Shown in pieces: positions 20,710 to 27,169 of a DNA stretch of 27,169 bases; positions within the stretch are counted from its first letter, which is position 1, and every line of letters starts with the position of its first letter. The notes beneath the pieces were generated by a model. The model was given only the letters and a program-made list of their open reading frames with translations. It ran no database searches and had not been told where the DNA came from. The DNA comes from Aliitabrizicola sp031425325 (GTDB lineage: Bacteria > Pseudomonadota > Alphaproteobacteria > Rhodobacterales > Rhodobacteraceae). Where the stretch lies: positions 1 to 27,169 of the forward strand of contig JANPJD010000224.1 in the NCBI GenBank assembly GCA_031425325.1, in the 5' to 3' direction. Made by a program: the position numbers and the translations under genes.

Positions 20710-22269
20710 ATGACCGACGAGGACGCAGGCCGCAGGCGGCGGGCAGGGGGACGCGCAGGAAACAAGATCCGCGCCGGCACCGCTGCCATCGACCAGATGC
20801 CCTGGCGCATCCCCGTCAATCCCGACCGCCCGACCGAACCCCTCGACCACGATGCGGTGATGGCGGTGCATCGCGGCTGCATGACCATCCTGCGCGACAT
20901 CGGGATCGAATTCCTGAATCCCGAGGCGGTCACGATCCTGCGCCGCGCGGGCTGCCGGGTGGAGGGCACGAACGTCCGAATGGACGAGGACTTCGTGATG
21001 GAGATGCTGGGCCACGCGCCCGAAAGCTTCACCATCACCCCGCGCAACCCCGCGCGCGAGATCACCATCGGCGGCAAGCACATGGTGTTCGTGAACGTCT
21101 CGAGCCCGCCCAATGCCTGGGACCTCGAGCGCGGCAAGCGGTCGGGCGACTTCGAGACCTTCAAGGAATTCATGAAGCTCACGCAGTACTTCAACTGCAT
21201 CCACGTCGCGGGCGGCTATCCGGTGGAGCCGATCGACATCCATGCGAGCGTCCGACACCTCGACTGCCTTTTCGAGAAGCTGACGCTGACCGACAAGGTG
21301 GTGCATGCCTACTCGCTGGGGGCCGAGCGCGTGGAAGACGTGATGGAGATGACCCGCATCGCGGGCGGGCTGTCGCACGACGAGTTCGACGCGCGCCCGC
21401 GCATGTACACCAACATCAACTCTGTAAGCCCCCTGAAGCACGACTATCCGATGCTCGACGGCGCAATGCGTCTGGCGCGGCGCGGTCAGCCGGTGATCGT
21501 CACGCCCTTCACGCTGGCGGGGGCGATGGCCCCCGTGACGATGGCTGGGGCGGTCACGCTGTCGCTGGCCGAAGGTTTAGCCGCGATCGCCCTGCTGCAA
21601 TACATCAATCCGGGCTGCCCCGTCGCGATCGGCACGTTCACCAGCAATGTCGACATGAAGTCGGGCGCGCCCGCCTTCGGGACGCCCGAATACATGCGCG
21701 CGACCCAGATGACGGGCCAGCTTGCACGGTTCTACAAGCTGCCGCTGCGCTCGTCGGGCGTCTGTGCTGCCAACGTGCCCGACGCACAGGCGATGTGGGA
21801 AACGTCGAACTCGCTCTGGGCGGCGGTGCAATCGCGCACAAACCTTGTCTATCATGCGGCGGGCTGGCTTGAAGGCGGGCTGATCGCGAGCCCCGAGAAG
21901 TTCGTGATGGACTGCGAGGTCCTGCAGATGATCCAGCGCTATTTCGAGCAGGCGACCTTTGCCACGACGCCCGACGATATCGCGCTCGATGCGATCCGCG
22001 AGGTGGGCGCGGGCGGTCACTACTTCGGCTGCCAGCACACGCAGGACCGCTACACGACAGCCTTCTATGCGCCCTTCGTCAGCGACTGGCGCAACTACGA
22101 GGCGTGGGAGCAGGACGGTGCCGTCGAGACGCCCGAGCGCGCGCACCGCATCTACAAGGCGATCCTGGCCGAGTTCGAGCCGCCTGCGATGGACGGCGAC
22201 GCGCGCGAGGAACTGACGCGCTTCGTCGCGCGCAGGAAGCAGGAAGGCGGCGCGCCGACCGACTTCTGA
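20710..22269 (+). CDS. MttB-family methyltransferase, non-pyrrolysine type
   Basis: This 519-aa protein is a trimethylamine methyltransferase (MttB) family enzyme, which transfers a methyl group from a quaternary or tertiary amine to a corrinoid protein in the cytosol. Family features include PVIVTPFTLAGAMAPVTMAG, then LAEGLAAIALLQYINPGCPV, then IREVGAGGHYFGCQHTQDRY near the end. There is no in-frame amber codon, so it is a non-Pyl homologue like the glycine betaine methyltransferase MtgB. No corrinoid protein or reductive activase gene is nearby in the window. The substrate could be glycine betaine, another betaine or carnitine. I chose the ATG at 20710 (MTDEDAGRRRRAGG); the upstream open frame overlaps the HAD gene and is not coding. 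Confidence 0.85.
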   Translation: MTDEDAGRRRRAGGRAGNKIRAGTAAIDQMPWRIPVNPDRPTEPLDHDAVMAVHRGCMTILRDIGIEFLNPEAVTILRRAGCRVEGTNVRMDEDFVMEMLGHAPESFTITPRNPAREITIGGKHMVFVNVSSPPNAWDLERGKRSGDFETFKEFMKLTQYFNCIHVAGGYPVEPIDIHASVRHLDCLFEKLTLTDKVVHAYSLGAERVEDVMEMTRIAGGLSHDEFDARPRMYTNINSVSPLKHDYPMLDGAMRLARRGQPVIVTPFTLAGAMAPVTMAGAVTLSLAEGLAAIALLQYINPGCPVAIGTFTSNVDMKSGAPAFGTPEYMRATQMTGQLARFYKLPLRSSGVCAANVPDAQAMWETSNSLWAAVQSRTNLVYHAAGWLEGGLIASPEKFVMDCEVLQMIQRYFEQATFATTPDDIALDAIREVGAGGHYFGCQHTQDRYTTAFYAPFVSDWRNYEAWEQDGAVETPERAHRIYKAILAEFEPPAMDGDAREELTRFVARRKQEGGAPTDF

Positions 22270-22334
22270 GGCGGGACGGGCGATCGGCCCGGGGCGCCCG
22301 AGAGCAGCGGCTAGCCCCGCACATACCGAAGCAA

Positions 22335-22350
22335 CGGGGGCCAGCCCCCG
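22335..22350 (+). terminator. Short GC hairpin after mttB-like gene
   Basis: CGGGGGC at 22335-22341 and GCCCCCG at 22344-22350 form a tight stem (the innermost pair cannot close). A similar word, CTAGCCCCGCAC, lies 25 bp upstream, giving an imperfect direct repeat. It is 65 bp after the stop and lacks a T-run. Confidence 0.35.
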
Positions 22351-22456
22351 CACCTCCGGGCTATTGTGCCGAAAAGAAGCCATGCGCGACCTCGTGGTGG
22401 TTCGGCAAAAATTAAGGGTCTGGGGCCACTCTGCGGCATCTCGTGTCGAGGGCCAC

Positions 22457-23044
22457 ATGCACGGACTCATCAACCGATCCATCCAGTGCTTCCTGCGCGA
22501 CACCTATGGCGAGGCGGCCTGGCGCGAGGTGGCGCGCAGGGCCGATATCGGTCTGGACAACTTCGAGGCGATGCTGATCTACGACATTGCCGTAACCGAC
22601 CGCGTGATCGACGCGGCGGCGGCCCTGCTCGAGCGGCCGCGCGACGGCGTGCTGGACGATTTCGGGACCTATCTCGTCTCGCATCCCAACCTCGAGCGGC
22701 TGCGCCGCCTGTTGCGGTTCGGTGGCGTCAGCTTCGTCGATTTCCTGCATTCGCTTGATGACCTGCCGGACCGCGCACGTCTTGCGCTGCCCGATCTGGA
22801 CCTGCCGCTGCTGGAATTGCAGGGAAGTTCGTCTGACTGCTTCCGTCTTGCGTGCAGATCTCCGCTTGCGGGGGCTGGGCATGTGATCGTCGGGCTTCTG
22901 CGGGCGATGGCGGACGATTATGGTGCGCTTGTTCTGCTCGAGCACGAAGGATCGCGGGGCGGGGCAGAGATCGTGGCGATCCACCTGCTTGAGACGCGGT
23001 TCGCCGCCGGGCGGCGCTTCGATCTTGCCGCGCTCGGCGGCTGA
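22457..23044 (+). CDS. H-NOX-like protein lacking the heme-ligand residues
   Basis: This 195-aa protein has the H-NOX (heme-NO-binding) fold, which normally senses NO or O2 through a b-type heme. The N terminus MHGLINRSIQCFLRDTYGEA, the FxxMLIYD segment and RLLRFGGVSFVDFLHSLDDL are characteristic. However, the position of the proximal heme His (102 in Caldanaerobacter H-NOX) is Pro104 here, in SLDDLPDR. Exactly 29 residues later, where YxSxR should be, the sequence is CRSPL: Cys133, Ser135 and Leu137. Pro117 keeps the expected spacing from residue 104. Heme binding by the usual route therefore seems impossible. The gene is 4 bp upstream of an HNOBA-GGDEF gene and both are likely cotranscribed. 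GAGGG precedes the ATG at 22457. It may bind another ligand or act as an apo-regulator. Confidence 0.85.
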   Translation: MHGLINRSIQCFLRDTYGEAAWREVARRADIGLDNFEAMLIYDIAVTDRVIDAAAALLERPRDGVLDDFGTYLVSHPNLERLRRLLRFGGVSFVDFLHSLDDLPDRARLALPDLDLPLLELQGSSSDCFRLACRSPLAGAGHVIVGLLRAMADDYGALVLLEHEGSRGGAEIVAIHLLETRFAAGRRFDLAALGG

Positions 23045-23048
23045 CCGA

Positions 23049-24056
23049 ATGGACGGGGCGATGGCGGAACAGGCGATCACCATCGGGGCGGCCAGCCTTG
23101 CCCGGCTGATGCCGATGCATGTCTGCCTGTCGTCGCAGGGGATCGTCACGGGCTGCGGGCCCACGCTGACCAAGCTGGTGCCTGCCGAAACGCTGCTGGG
23201 CCTGCCCTTCGTCGAGGCGTTCACCCTGCGCCGTCCGGGTGGCATCGAGAGCCATGCCGACCTTGTTGCGCGCGCCGGGGAACGGCTGCATCTGGCACCG
23301 CGGGCGGCCCCGCTGATCGCGCTGCGGGGCCTTGCCGTGCCGCTGGCAGGGGGGCAGGGCATGGTCGTGAACCTGTCCTTCGGCATCGCGGTCGCCGATG
23401 CGGTGCGCGAGTTCGACCTGACCGATGCCGATTTCGCGCCGACGGACCTCGCGATGGAGCTTTTGTACCTCGTCGAGGCCAAGACCGCCGTGATGACCGA
23501 ATTGCGCAACCTCAACCGCAGGCTCGAGGGGGCCAAGACCGCGGCCGAGGAGCAGGCTCTGACCGACACGCTGACCGGACTTCGCAACCGCCGTGCGCTC
23601 GACCTTGCGATCGCCCAGGCCATCCTGCGGGGTACGCCCTTCGGCCTGATGCATATCGACCTCGACTTCTTCAAGGCGGTGAATGATACGCTCGGGCATG
23701 CGGCGGGGGACCATGTGCTGTGCGAGGTGGCCCGCGTTCTGCGCGCCAACACCCGGTCGGGCGACACCGTGGCACGCGTCGGCGGCGACGAGTTTGTCAT
23801 CCTTTTGCCGGGGCTGGTGGAAACCGGGCCGCTGATCCAGATCGCCGACCGGATCATCGCGCAACTCGGCCAGCCGATCCCCTATGCCGACACCGCCTGC
23901 CGCATCTCGGCCAGCGTCGGGCTGACGGTCTCGACCGCCTATCGCCAGCCGCGCCCCGACCGGCTGCTGACCGATGCCGACGAGGCGCTTTACACCGCAA
24001 AGAGGCTGGGGCGCGGTCGCGCGGTCTTCGCGGATGGCACGGGGCCAATGTCGTAG
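23049..24056 (+). CDS. HNOBA-GGDEF diguanylate cyclase
   Basis: This 335-aa protein makes cyclic di-GMP and probably answers to the adjacent H-NOX-like protein. Residues about 15-130 match the HNOBA (heme-NO-binding-associated) PAS-like domain: MPMHVCLSSQGIVTGCG, FVEAFTLRRPGG, then DFAPTDLAMELLYLVEAK. A signalling helix at about 145-170 (ELRNLNRRLEGAKTAAEEQ) leads to the GGDEF domain, LTDTLTGLRNRRA through the end. The catalytic motif GGDEF is at 245-249 and the I-site RSGD at 236-239 is intact. No membrane segment is present. The ATG at 23049 is used; the ATG at 23061 is a close alternative. Confidence 0.85.
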   Translation: MDGAMAEQAITIGAASLARLMPMHVCLSSQGIVTGCGPTLTKLVPAETLLGLPFVEAFTLRRPGGIESHADLVARAGERLHLAPRAAPLIALRGLAVPLAGGQGMVVNLSFGIAVADAVREFDLTDADFAPTDLAMELLYLVEAKTAVMTELRNLNRRLEGAKTAAEEQALTDTLTGLRNRRALDLAIAQAILRGTPFGLMHIDLDFFKAVNDTLGHAAGDHVLCEVARVLRANTRSGDTVARVGGDEFVILLPGLVETGPLIQIADRIIAQLGQPIPYADTACRISASVGLTVSTAYRQPRPDRLLTDADEALYTAKRLGRGRAVFADGTGPMS

Positions 24057-24145
24057 GCGTCGGCGTCGGCGCGGGCGCTGATGCGGGCGGGAAGGGCGTT
24101 CAGCCGGTCCTCCGCCGGGGCGGGCACCTTTCCGTCGTGCTGGCT

Positions 24146-25795
24146 TCAGCCGATGCTTGGGGCTGCCCCCTCGCGCGCGCCGAGGAAGGCGAAGCCGTTC
24201 GGCCCGAGCCGGATCGTCGGACCGTCGGCGGTCGCAGCCTGGTGTGGGCCGACGAATTCACCTTGCGCCTGCAGCGTCACCGGGTCGGGCGACAGGTTGA
24301 ACAGGCAGGCGATGGCGCCCAACCCTTCGCCCCGCAGGAAGGCGAGGATCGGCTCTGGCGTGGTCGCGAAGGCGCTGCGTCGGTCCCGCAGCGCCGAGCC
24401 GCGCCGGAAGGCCAGCATCTCACGATAGCAGTGAAGCACCGATCCGTCCCGCTCTTGCGCCGCGAGGTTTCGGGCGAGCTGCGGCGCCTTGACGGGCAGC
24501 CAGGGCGTTCCGGTCGTGAAGCCGCCCTGATCAGTCGCATCCCAGACCATCGGGGTGCGGCAGCCGTCGCGCCCCTTGTAGTCGGGCCAGAAGGCGAAGC
24601 CCGGCGGGTCGGTCAGTTCGTGGTACTCGATGTCGGTCTCGGTCTGTCCCAGCTCTTCCCCCTGATAGAGGCAAACCGACCCCTCGAACGACAGCAGCAA
24701 CGCCGCGCAAAGCCGCCCGAGGTCGTCCTGTGCGCCGTGATCCGACCAGCGGCTCAGATGCCGGATCACGTCGTGGTTCGAGAAGGCCCAGCAGGGCCGG
24801 CCATCCGGCGCGCCGGTGAAGAACCCCTCTACCGCCCGGCGGAAATGCGCGGCTGTGAAGGGGGGGCCCAGAAGCTCGAACGAATAGGCCATGTGAAGCC
24901 GGTCGCCGCCCCGCGTGTATTCGCCCATCACCTGCACGGCGCGGTCCGCCTCGCCGACTTCGCCCACCATCACGCGGTCGGGATACTCGTCCAGAAGCGC
25001 GCGGGCGCGTTGCAGAAAGGCGATGTTCTCGGGCTGGGTCTTGGAGTGGAGATGGTCCTGCATGTCGTAGGGATTGACCGCAGGCTGCATGTCGTTGCGC
25101 CGCAGCGGGGGGTTCGAGCGCAGGCGCGCGTCGTGGAAGTAGTAGTTCACCGTGTCGAGGCGGAAGCCATCGACGCCCCGGTCGAGCCAGAAGCGCATGG
25201 TCTCAAGGTGCCAGTCCTGCACTTCGCGGTTGTGGAAGTTGAAGTCGGGCTGGCTCGGCAGGAAGTTGTGCAGGTAGTACTGCCGCCGCCGTGCATCCCA
25301 TTCCCAGGCCGAGCCGCCGAACACCGAGAGCCAGTTGTTGGGCGGTGAGCCGTCCGGATGCGGATCGGCCCAGACATACCAGTCGGCCTTGGCGTTGGTC
25401 CGGTCGGCCCGGCTTTCGGCGAAGAAGGGATGCTGCGCCGAGGAATGGCTGATCACCTGATCGACGATCAGCCGCAGGCCAAGGTCATGCGCCCGTGCGA
25501 CCAGCGCGTCGAAGTCGTCGAGCGTGCCGAACAAGGGGTCGATGGCCCGGTAGTCCGAGACGTCATAGCCCATGTCCGCCATCGGCGAGGTGAAGACCGG
25601 CGACAGCCAGACCGCGTCGACCCCGAGGCCCGCGATGTGATCGAGCCGCCGCGTAATCCCCGCGAGATCGCCGACGCCGTCGCCGTTGCTGTCCTGAAAC
25701 GACCGGGGATAGACCTGATAGGTCACCGAACCGCGCCACCACTCTGCCATCCGTGCCCCCGATCTGTCCAAGCCGTCCACCGTCCGTGATGCCAT
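24146..25795 (-). CDS. GH13 alpha-glucosidase
   Basis: This 549-aa protein is a glycoside hydrolase family 13 alpha-glucosidase, probably a cytosolic enzyme that hydrolyses short alpha-1,4 or related glucosides. The N-terminal barrel starts WWRGSVTYQVYPRSFQDSNG, then GDGVGDLAGI. Region I is DQVISH at residues 112-117. The catalytic nucleophile is Asp214 in GFRLDTVNYY, the acid/base is Glu279 in MVGEVGEAD, and the transition-state stabiliser is Asp342 in FSNHDV. A beta-sandwich C domain follows. I chose the ATG at 25795 because AAGGAGG is well spaced upstream; the ATG at 25750 (MAEWWR) is an alternative. No sugar transporter genes are adjacent in the window, so the physiological substrate is unclear. 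Confidence 0.92.
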   Translation of the reverse strand: MASRTVDGLDRSGARMAEWWRGSVTYQVYPRSFQDSNGDGVGDLAGITRRLDHIAGLGVDAVWLSPVFTSPMADMGYDVSDYRAIDPLFGTLDDFDALVARAHDLGLRLIVDQVISHSSAQHPFFAESRADRTNAKADWYVWADPHPDGSPPNNWLSVFGGSAWEWDARRRQYYLHNFLPSQPDFNFHNREVQDWHLETMRFWLDRGVDGFRLDTVNYYFHDARLRSNPPLRRNDMQPAVNPYDMQDHLHSKTQPENIAFLQRARALLDEYPDRVMVGEVGEADRAVQVMGEYTRGGDRLHMAYSFELLGPPFTAAHFRRAVEGFFTGAPDGRPCWAFSNHDVIRHLSRWSDHGAQDDLGRLCAALLLSFEGSVCLYQGEELGQTETDIEYHELTDPPGFAFWPDYKGRDGCRTPMVWDATDQGGFTTGTPWLPVKAPQLARNLAAQERDGSVLHCYREMLAFRRGSALRDRRSAFATTPEPILAFLRGEGLGAIACLFNLSPDPVTLQAQGEFVGPHQAATADGPTIRLGPNGFAFLGAREGAAPSIG

Positions 25796-25915
25796 ACCCG
25801 TGCCTCCTTGACGAGCCGTCGGACGCGCGCGTGACCCGGCCCCGGCCTGTTCTGTCGGCTGGCATCGCAGGACGGTTCGGGATACGCTTTGGTGTCTGTT
25901 GTGGTTCCCGTGCTC

Positions 25916-26401
25916 ATGTTGCGTCTTGTAGCCCCGCTCGTGTTTGCCCTGATTTCGGCCCCGCTTCTGGCGGAGGCGCCTGCGGCAGCTGCCGGGGTTC
26001 TGGTCGTGTCGGACGGCGAAACGGGGGCCGAGGTCGCGCGCTATGACACGGCCGACCTGCGGGCGATGCGCCAGGTCACCTACCGGACGTCGACGGTCTG
26101 GACGTCGGGGGTGCGCGTCTGGCAGGGCGTTCCGCTTGCCGAGGTCGTGCGGGCGGCAGGCGTCTCGGGGACGATCCTGCGGCTGCACGCGTCCAACGAC
26201 TACGAGGTGCATGTGCCGCTGGCCGAAATCGAGGCCGACGTGCCCATAATCGCCTATCTGGTCGATGGCCAGCCGATGTCGATGCGCGAGAAGGGGCCGT
26301 TCTGGGTGCTCTACCCCTATGACAGCGACCCGTCCTACCGATCCGAGGTGACCTTGACGCGCAGTGTCTGGCAACTCGAAGAGATCACCGTGCTGCCCTG
26401 A
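25916..26401 (+). CDS. Periplasmic SUOX-fold pterin-binding-like protein (PruR-like)
   Basis: This 161-aa protein is exported: MLRLVAPLVFALISAPLLAE is a Sec signal peptide. The mature part looks like the single-domain sulfite-oxidase (SUOX) molybdopterin fold, with TSTVWTSGVRVWQGVPLAEV, then LHASNDYEVHVPLAEIEADV and MSMREKGPFWVLYPYD. Small proteins of this kind are annotated as molybdopterin-dependent oxidoreductases. The characterised PruR proteins bind pterins in the periplasm and regulate a diguanylate cyclase/phosphodiesterase. The catalytic Cys of true sulfite oxidases is not seen; the mature chain lacks Cys entirely. No partner c-di-GMP gene is adjacent here. It is divergent from the alpha-glucosidase. 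The Shine-Dalgarno is weak; GTG codons upstream are alternative starts. Confidence 0.65.
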   Translation: MLRLVAPLVFALISAPLLAEAPAAAAGVLVVSDGETGAEVARYDTADLRAMRQVTYRTSTVWTSGVRVWQGVPLAEVVRAAGVSGTILRLHASNDYEVHVPLAEIEADVPIIAYLVDGQPMSMREKGPFWVLYPYDSDPSYRSEVTLTRSVWQLEEITVLP

Positions 26402-26483
26402 CGGAGGTTGCTTGCGGTGGCGGCGGCGGTCATGCGAAGGGAAGGGCAGGCGGGGCAAGCCCGCGCAAAGGGGCGGCAGGACG

Positions 26484-27169
26484 ATGGCAATCGACCGCAG
26501 CGGGATCGGAACCTGGCTCATCAACCTGCCCCGCGCGGTCGAGCGGCGTCGCAAGATGGACGCGCAGCTTGCCACGATGGATCTGCCCTACGAGGTGTTC
26601 GACGGGGTCGATGGCCGCGCGCGCGAGGCAGAGCTTCTCGCCTCGGTTGATGTCGAGGCCTTCCGGCGCAACATGGGGCGCGAGATCCTGATCGGCGGAA
26701 TCGGCTGCTACCACTCTCATCTCGGCGTCTGGCGGCGCTTCCTTGCAGGCGACCGGCCCGTGGCGCTGGTGCTAGAGGATGACGTGGTGTTCCATGCGGA
26801 CTTCCTCGATGCGGTCGATCTTGCGCTTCGCGCGGCCCCCGAATGGGACATGCTGAAACTGAACTGCATCCGGGCGAAGTTGCCCGTGGTTCAGGGCCGG
26901 ATCGGGCCATATCGGCTGAACGCCTATGTCGGCCCCGCGACCGGCACAGGGGCCTACTTGATCCACCGCAAGACGGCGCAAAAGCTGCTCGATGCGATGC
27001 TGCCCGTGACGCGGGCCACGGACCACGAGATCAATCGCTTTTTCCTGCACGATTTCCGCTTGTTCGGGCTGGAGCCGTTCCCGAGCCATGTCGACGACGG
27101 CAGCGTCAGCCTGATCACCGGAAGCAACTTCGGCGATGTCCGCAACCTCGGGCGGCTGCAGCGGCTTCC
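26484..27169 (+). CDS. Glycosyltransferase family 25, 3' end outside window
   Basis: The frame is open from the ATG at 26484 to the window edge (228 complete codons). The product is a GT25 family glycosyltransferase, which adds galactose or a related sugar to lipooligosaccharide or other surface glycans. Typical parts are WLINLPRAVERRRKMDAQLA at the N terminus, GCYHSHLGVWRRFL at 74-87, LVLEDDVVF with the acidic nucleotide-sugar motif at 96-104, and GTGAYLIHRKTAQKLLDAML. No signal peptide is seen, consistent with a cytoplasmic or inner-membrane-associated enzyme. GGCAGG lies just upstream of the ATG. It follows the PruR-like gene by 82 bp in the same direction. Confidence 0.85.
   Translation, partial: MAIDRSGIGTWLINLPRAVERRRKMDAQLATMDLPYEVFDGVDGRAREAELLASVDVEAFRRNMGREILIGGIGCYHSHLGVWRRFLAGDRPVALVLEDDVVFHADFLDAVDLALRAAPEWDMLKLNCIRAKLPVVQGRIGPYRLNAYVGPATGTGAYLIHRKTAQKLLDAMLPVTRATDHEINRFFLHDFRLFGLEPFPSHVDDGSVSLITGSNFGDVRNLGRLQRL

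Noticed and set aside
19320..21200. Long minus-strand open frame continuous with the HTH gene at 18978
   Set aside because: It crosses att and three rightward genes in antisense. Only the part from 19319 downward looks like a protein.
20710..22269. Possible pyrrolysine-containing trimethylamine methyltransferase
   Set aside because: The frame has no internal TAG, and no pylT-like tRNA or pyl genes are visible, so it is a non-Pyl homologue.
22412..23864. Two long minus-strand open frames of about 380-480 codons
   Set aside because: They are antisense to the H-NOX-like and GGDEF genes and have Ser/Arg- or Gln/Arg-rich shadow composition.
25796..26575. N-terminal extension of the alpha-glucosidase
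   Set aside because: It is antisense to the PruR-like and GT25 genes; AAGGAGG before the ATG at 25795 decides the start.

Overview
The window looks like chromosome of a GC-rich alphaproteobacterium, most likely a Rhodobacterales/Paracoccaceae member. Very high GC, a PleD-type cyclase next to a DUF3572 gene, a NUDIX-DUF983 pair, a non-pyrrolysine MttB homologue and a heme-NO-binding/GGDEF pair all fit that group. The assignment rests on protein character only; there is no rRNA in the window.

Layout. 1-9056 is ordinary chromosome: a partial aldo/keto reductase, metG, a YceI-family periplasmic protein, two overlapping lipoprotein genes (Cys-rich and lipocalin-like), an XRE regulator divergent from a membrane fatty acid desaturase, NUDIX and DUF983 genes that overlap, and a PleD-like diguanylate cyclase. 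About 9074-19509 is an integrated element of roughly 10.4 kb, inserted between pleD and the DUF3572 gene and bounded by a 10-bp direct repeat. 19551-27169 is chromosome again: DUF3572, a HAD phosphatase, an MttB-family methyltransferase, an H-NOX-like gene with an HNOBA-GGDEF gene, a GH13 alpha-glucosidase, a small periplasmic SUOX-fold (PruR-like) protein, and a glycosyltransferase family 25 gene that runs off the end.

The element is the most unusual part. It carries a tyrosine integrase, a small helix-turn-helix protein, a 721-aa primase/helicase fusion, a P27-like small terminase and an HK97-fold capsid protein, plus several small DNA-binding or unknown proteins. I find no large terminase, portal, prohead protease, head-tail connector, tail or lysis gene. 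This resembles a phage satellite that makes its own capsid protein and small terminase but must borrow the rest of a helper virion; a decayed prophage is the alternative. Its intergenic regions hold a 16-bp perfect palindrome, a G-quadruplex-capable hairpin region downstream of the replication gene, an inverted repeat just after terS, and several terminator-like hairpins. Three proteins at its right end appear to share a small C-terminal DNA-binding-like domain.

The second unusual point is the H-NOX-like protein at 22457-23044. At the positions of the heme-ligating histidine and the YxSxR heme-propionate motif it has Pro, Cys and Leu, with spacing that matches canonical H-NOX exactly. It therefore looks like an apo-type H-NOX, paired with a diguanylate cyclase whose catalytic and inhibitory motifs are intact.
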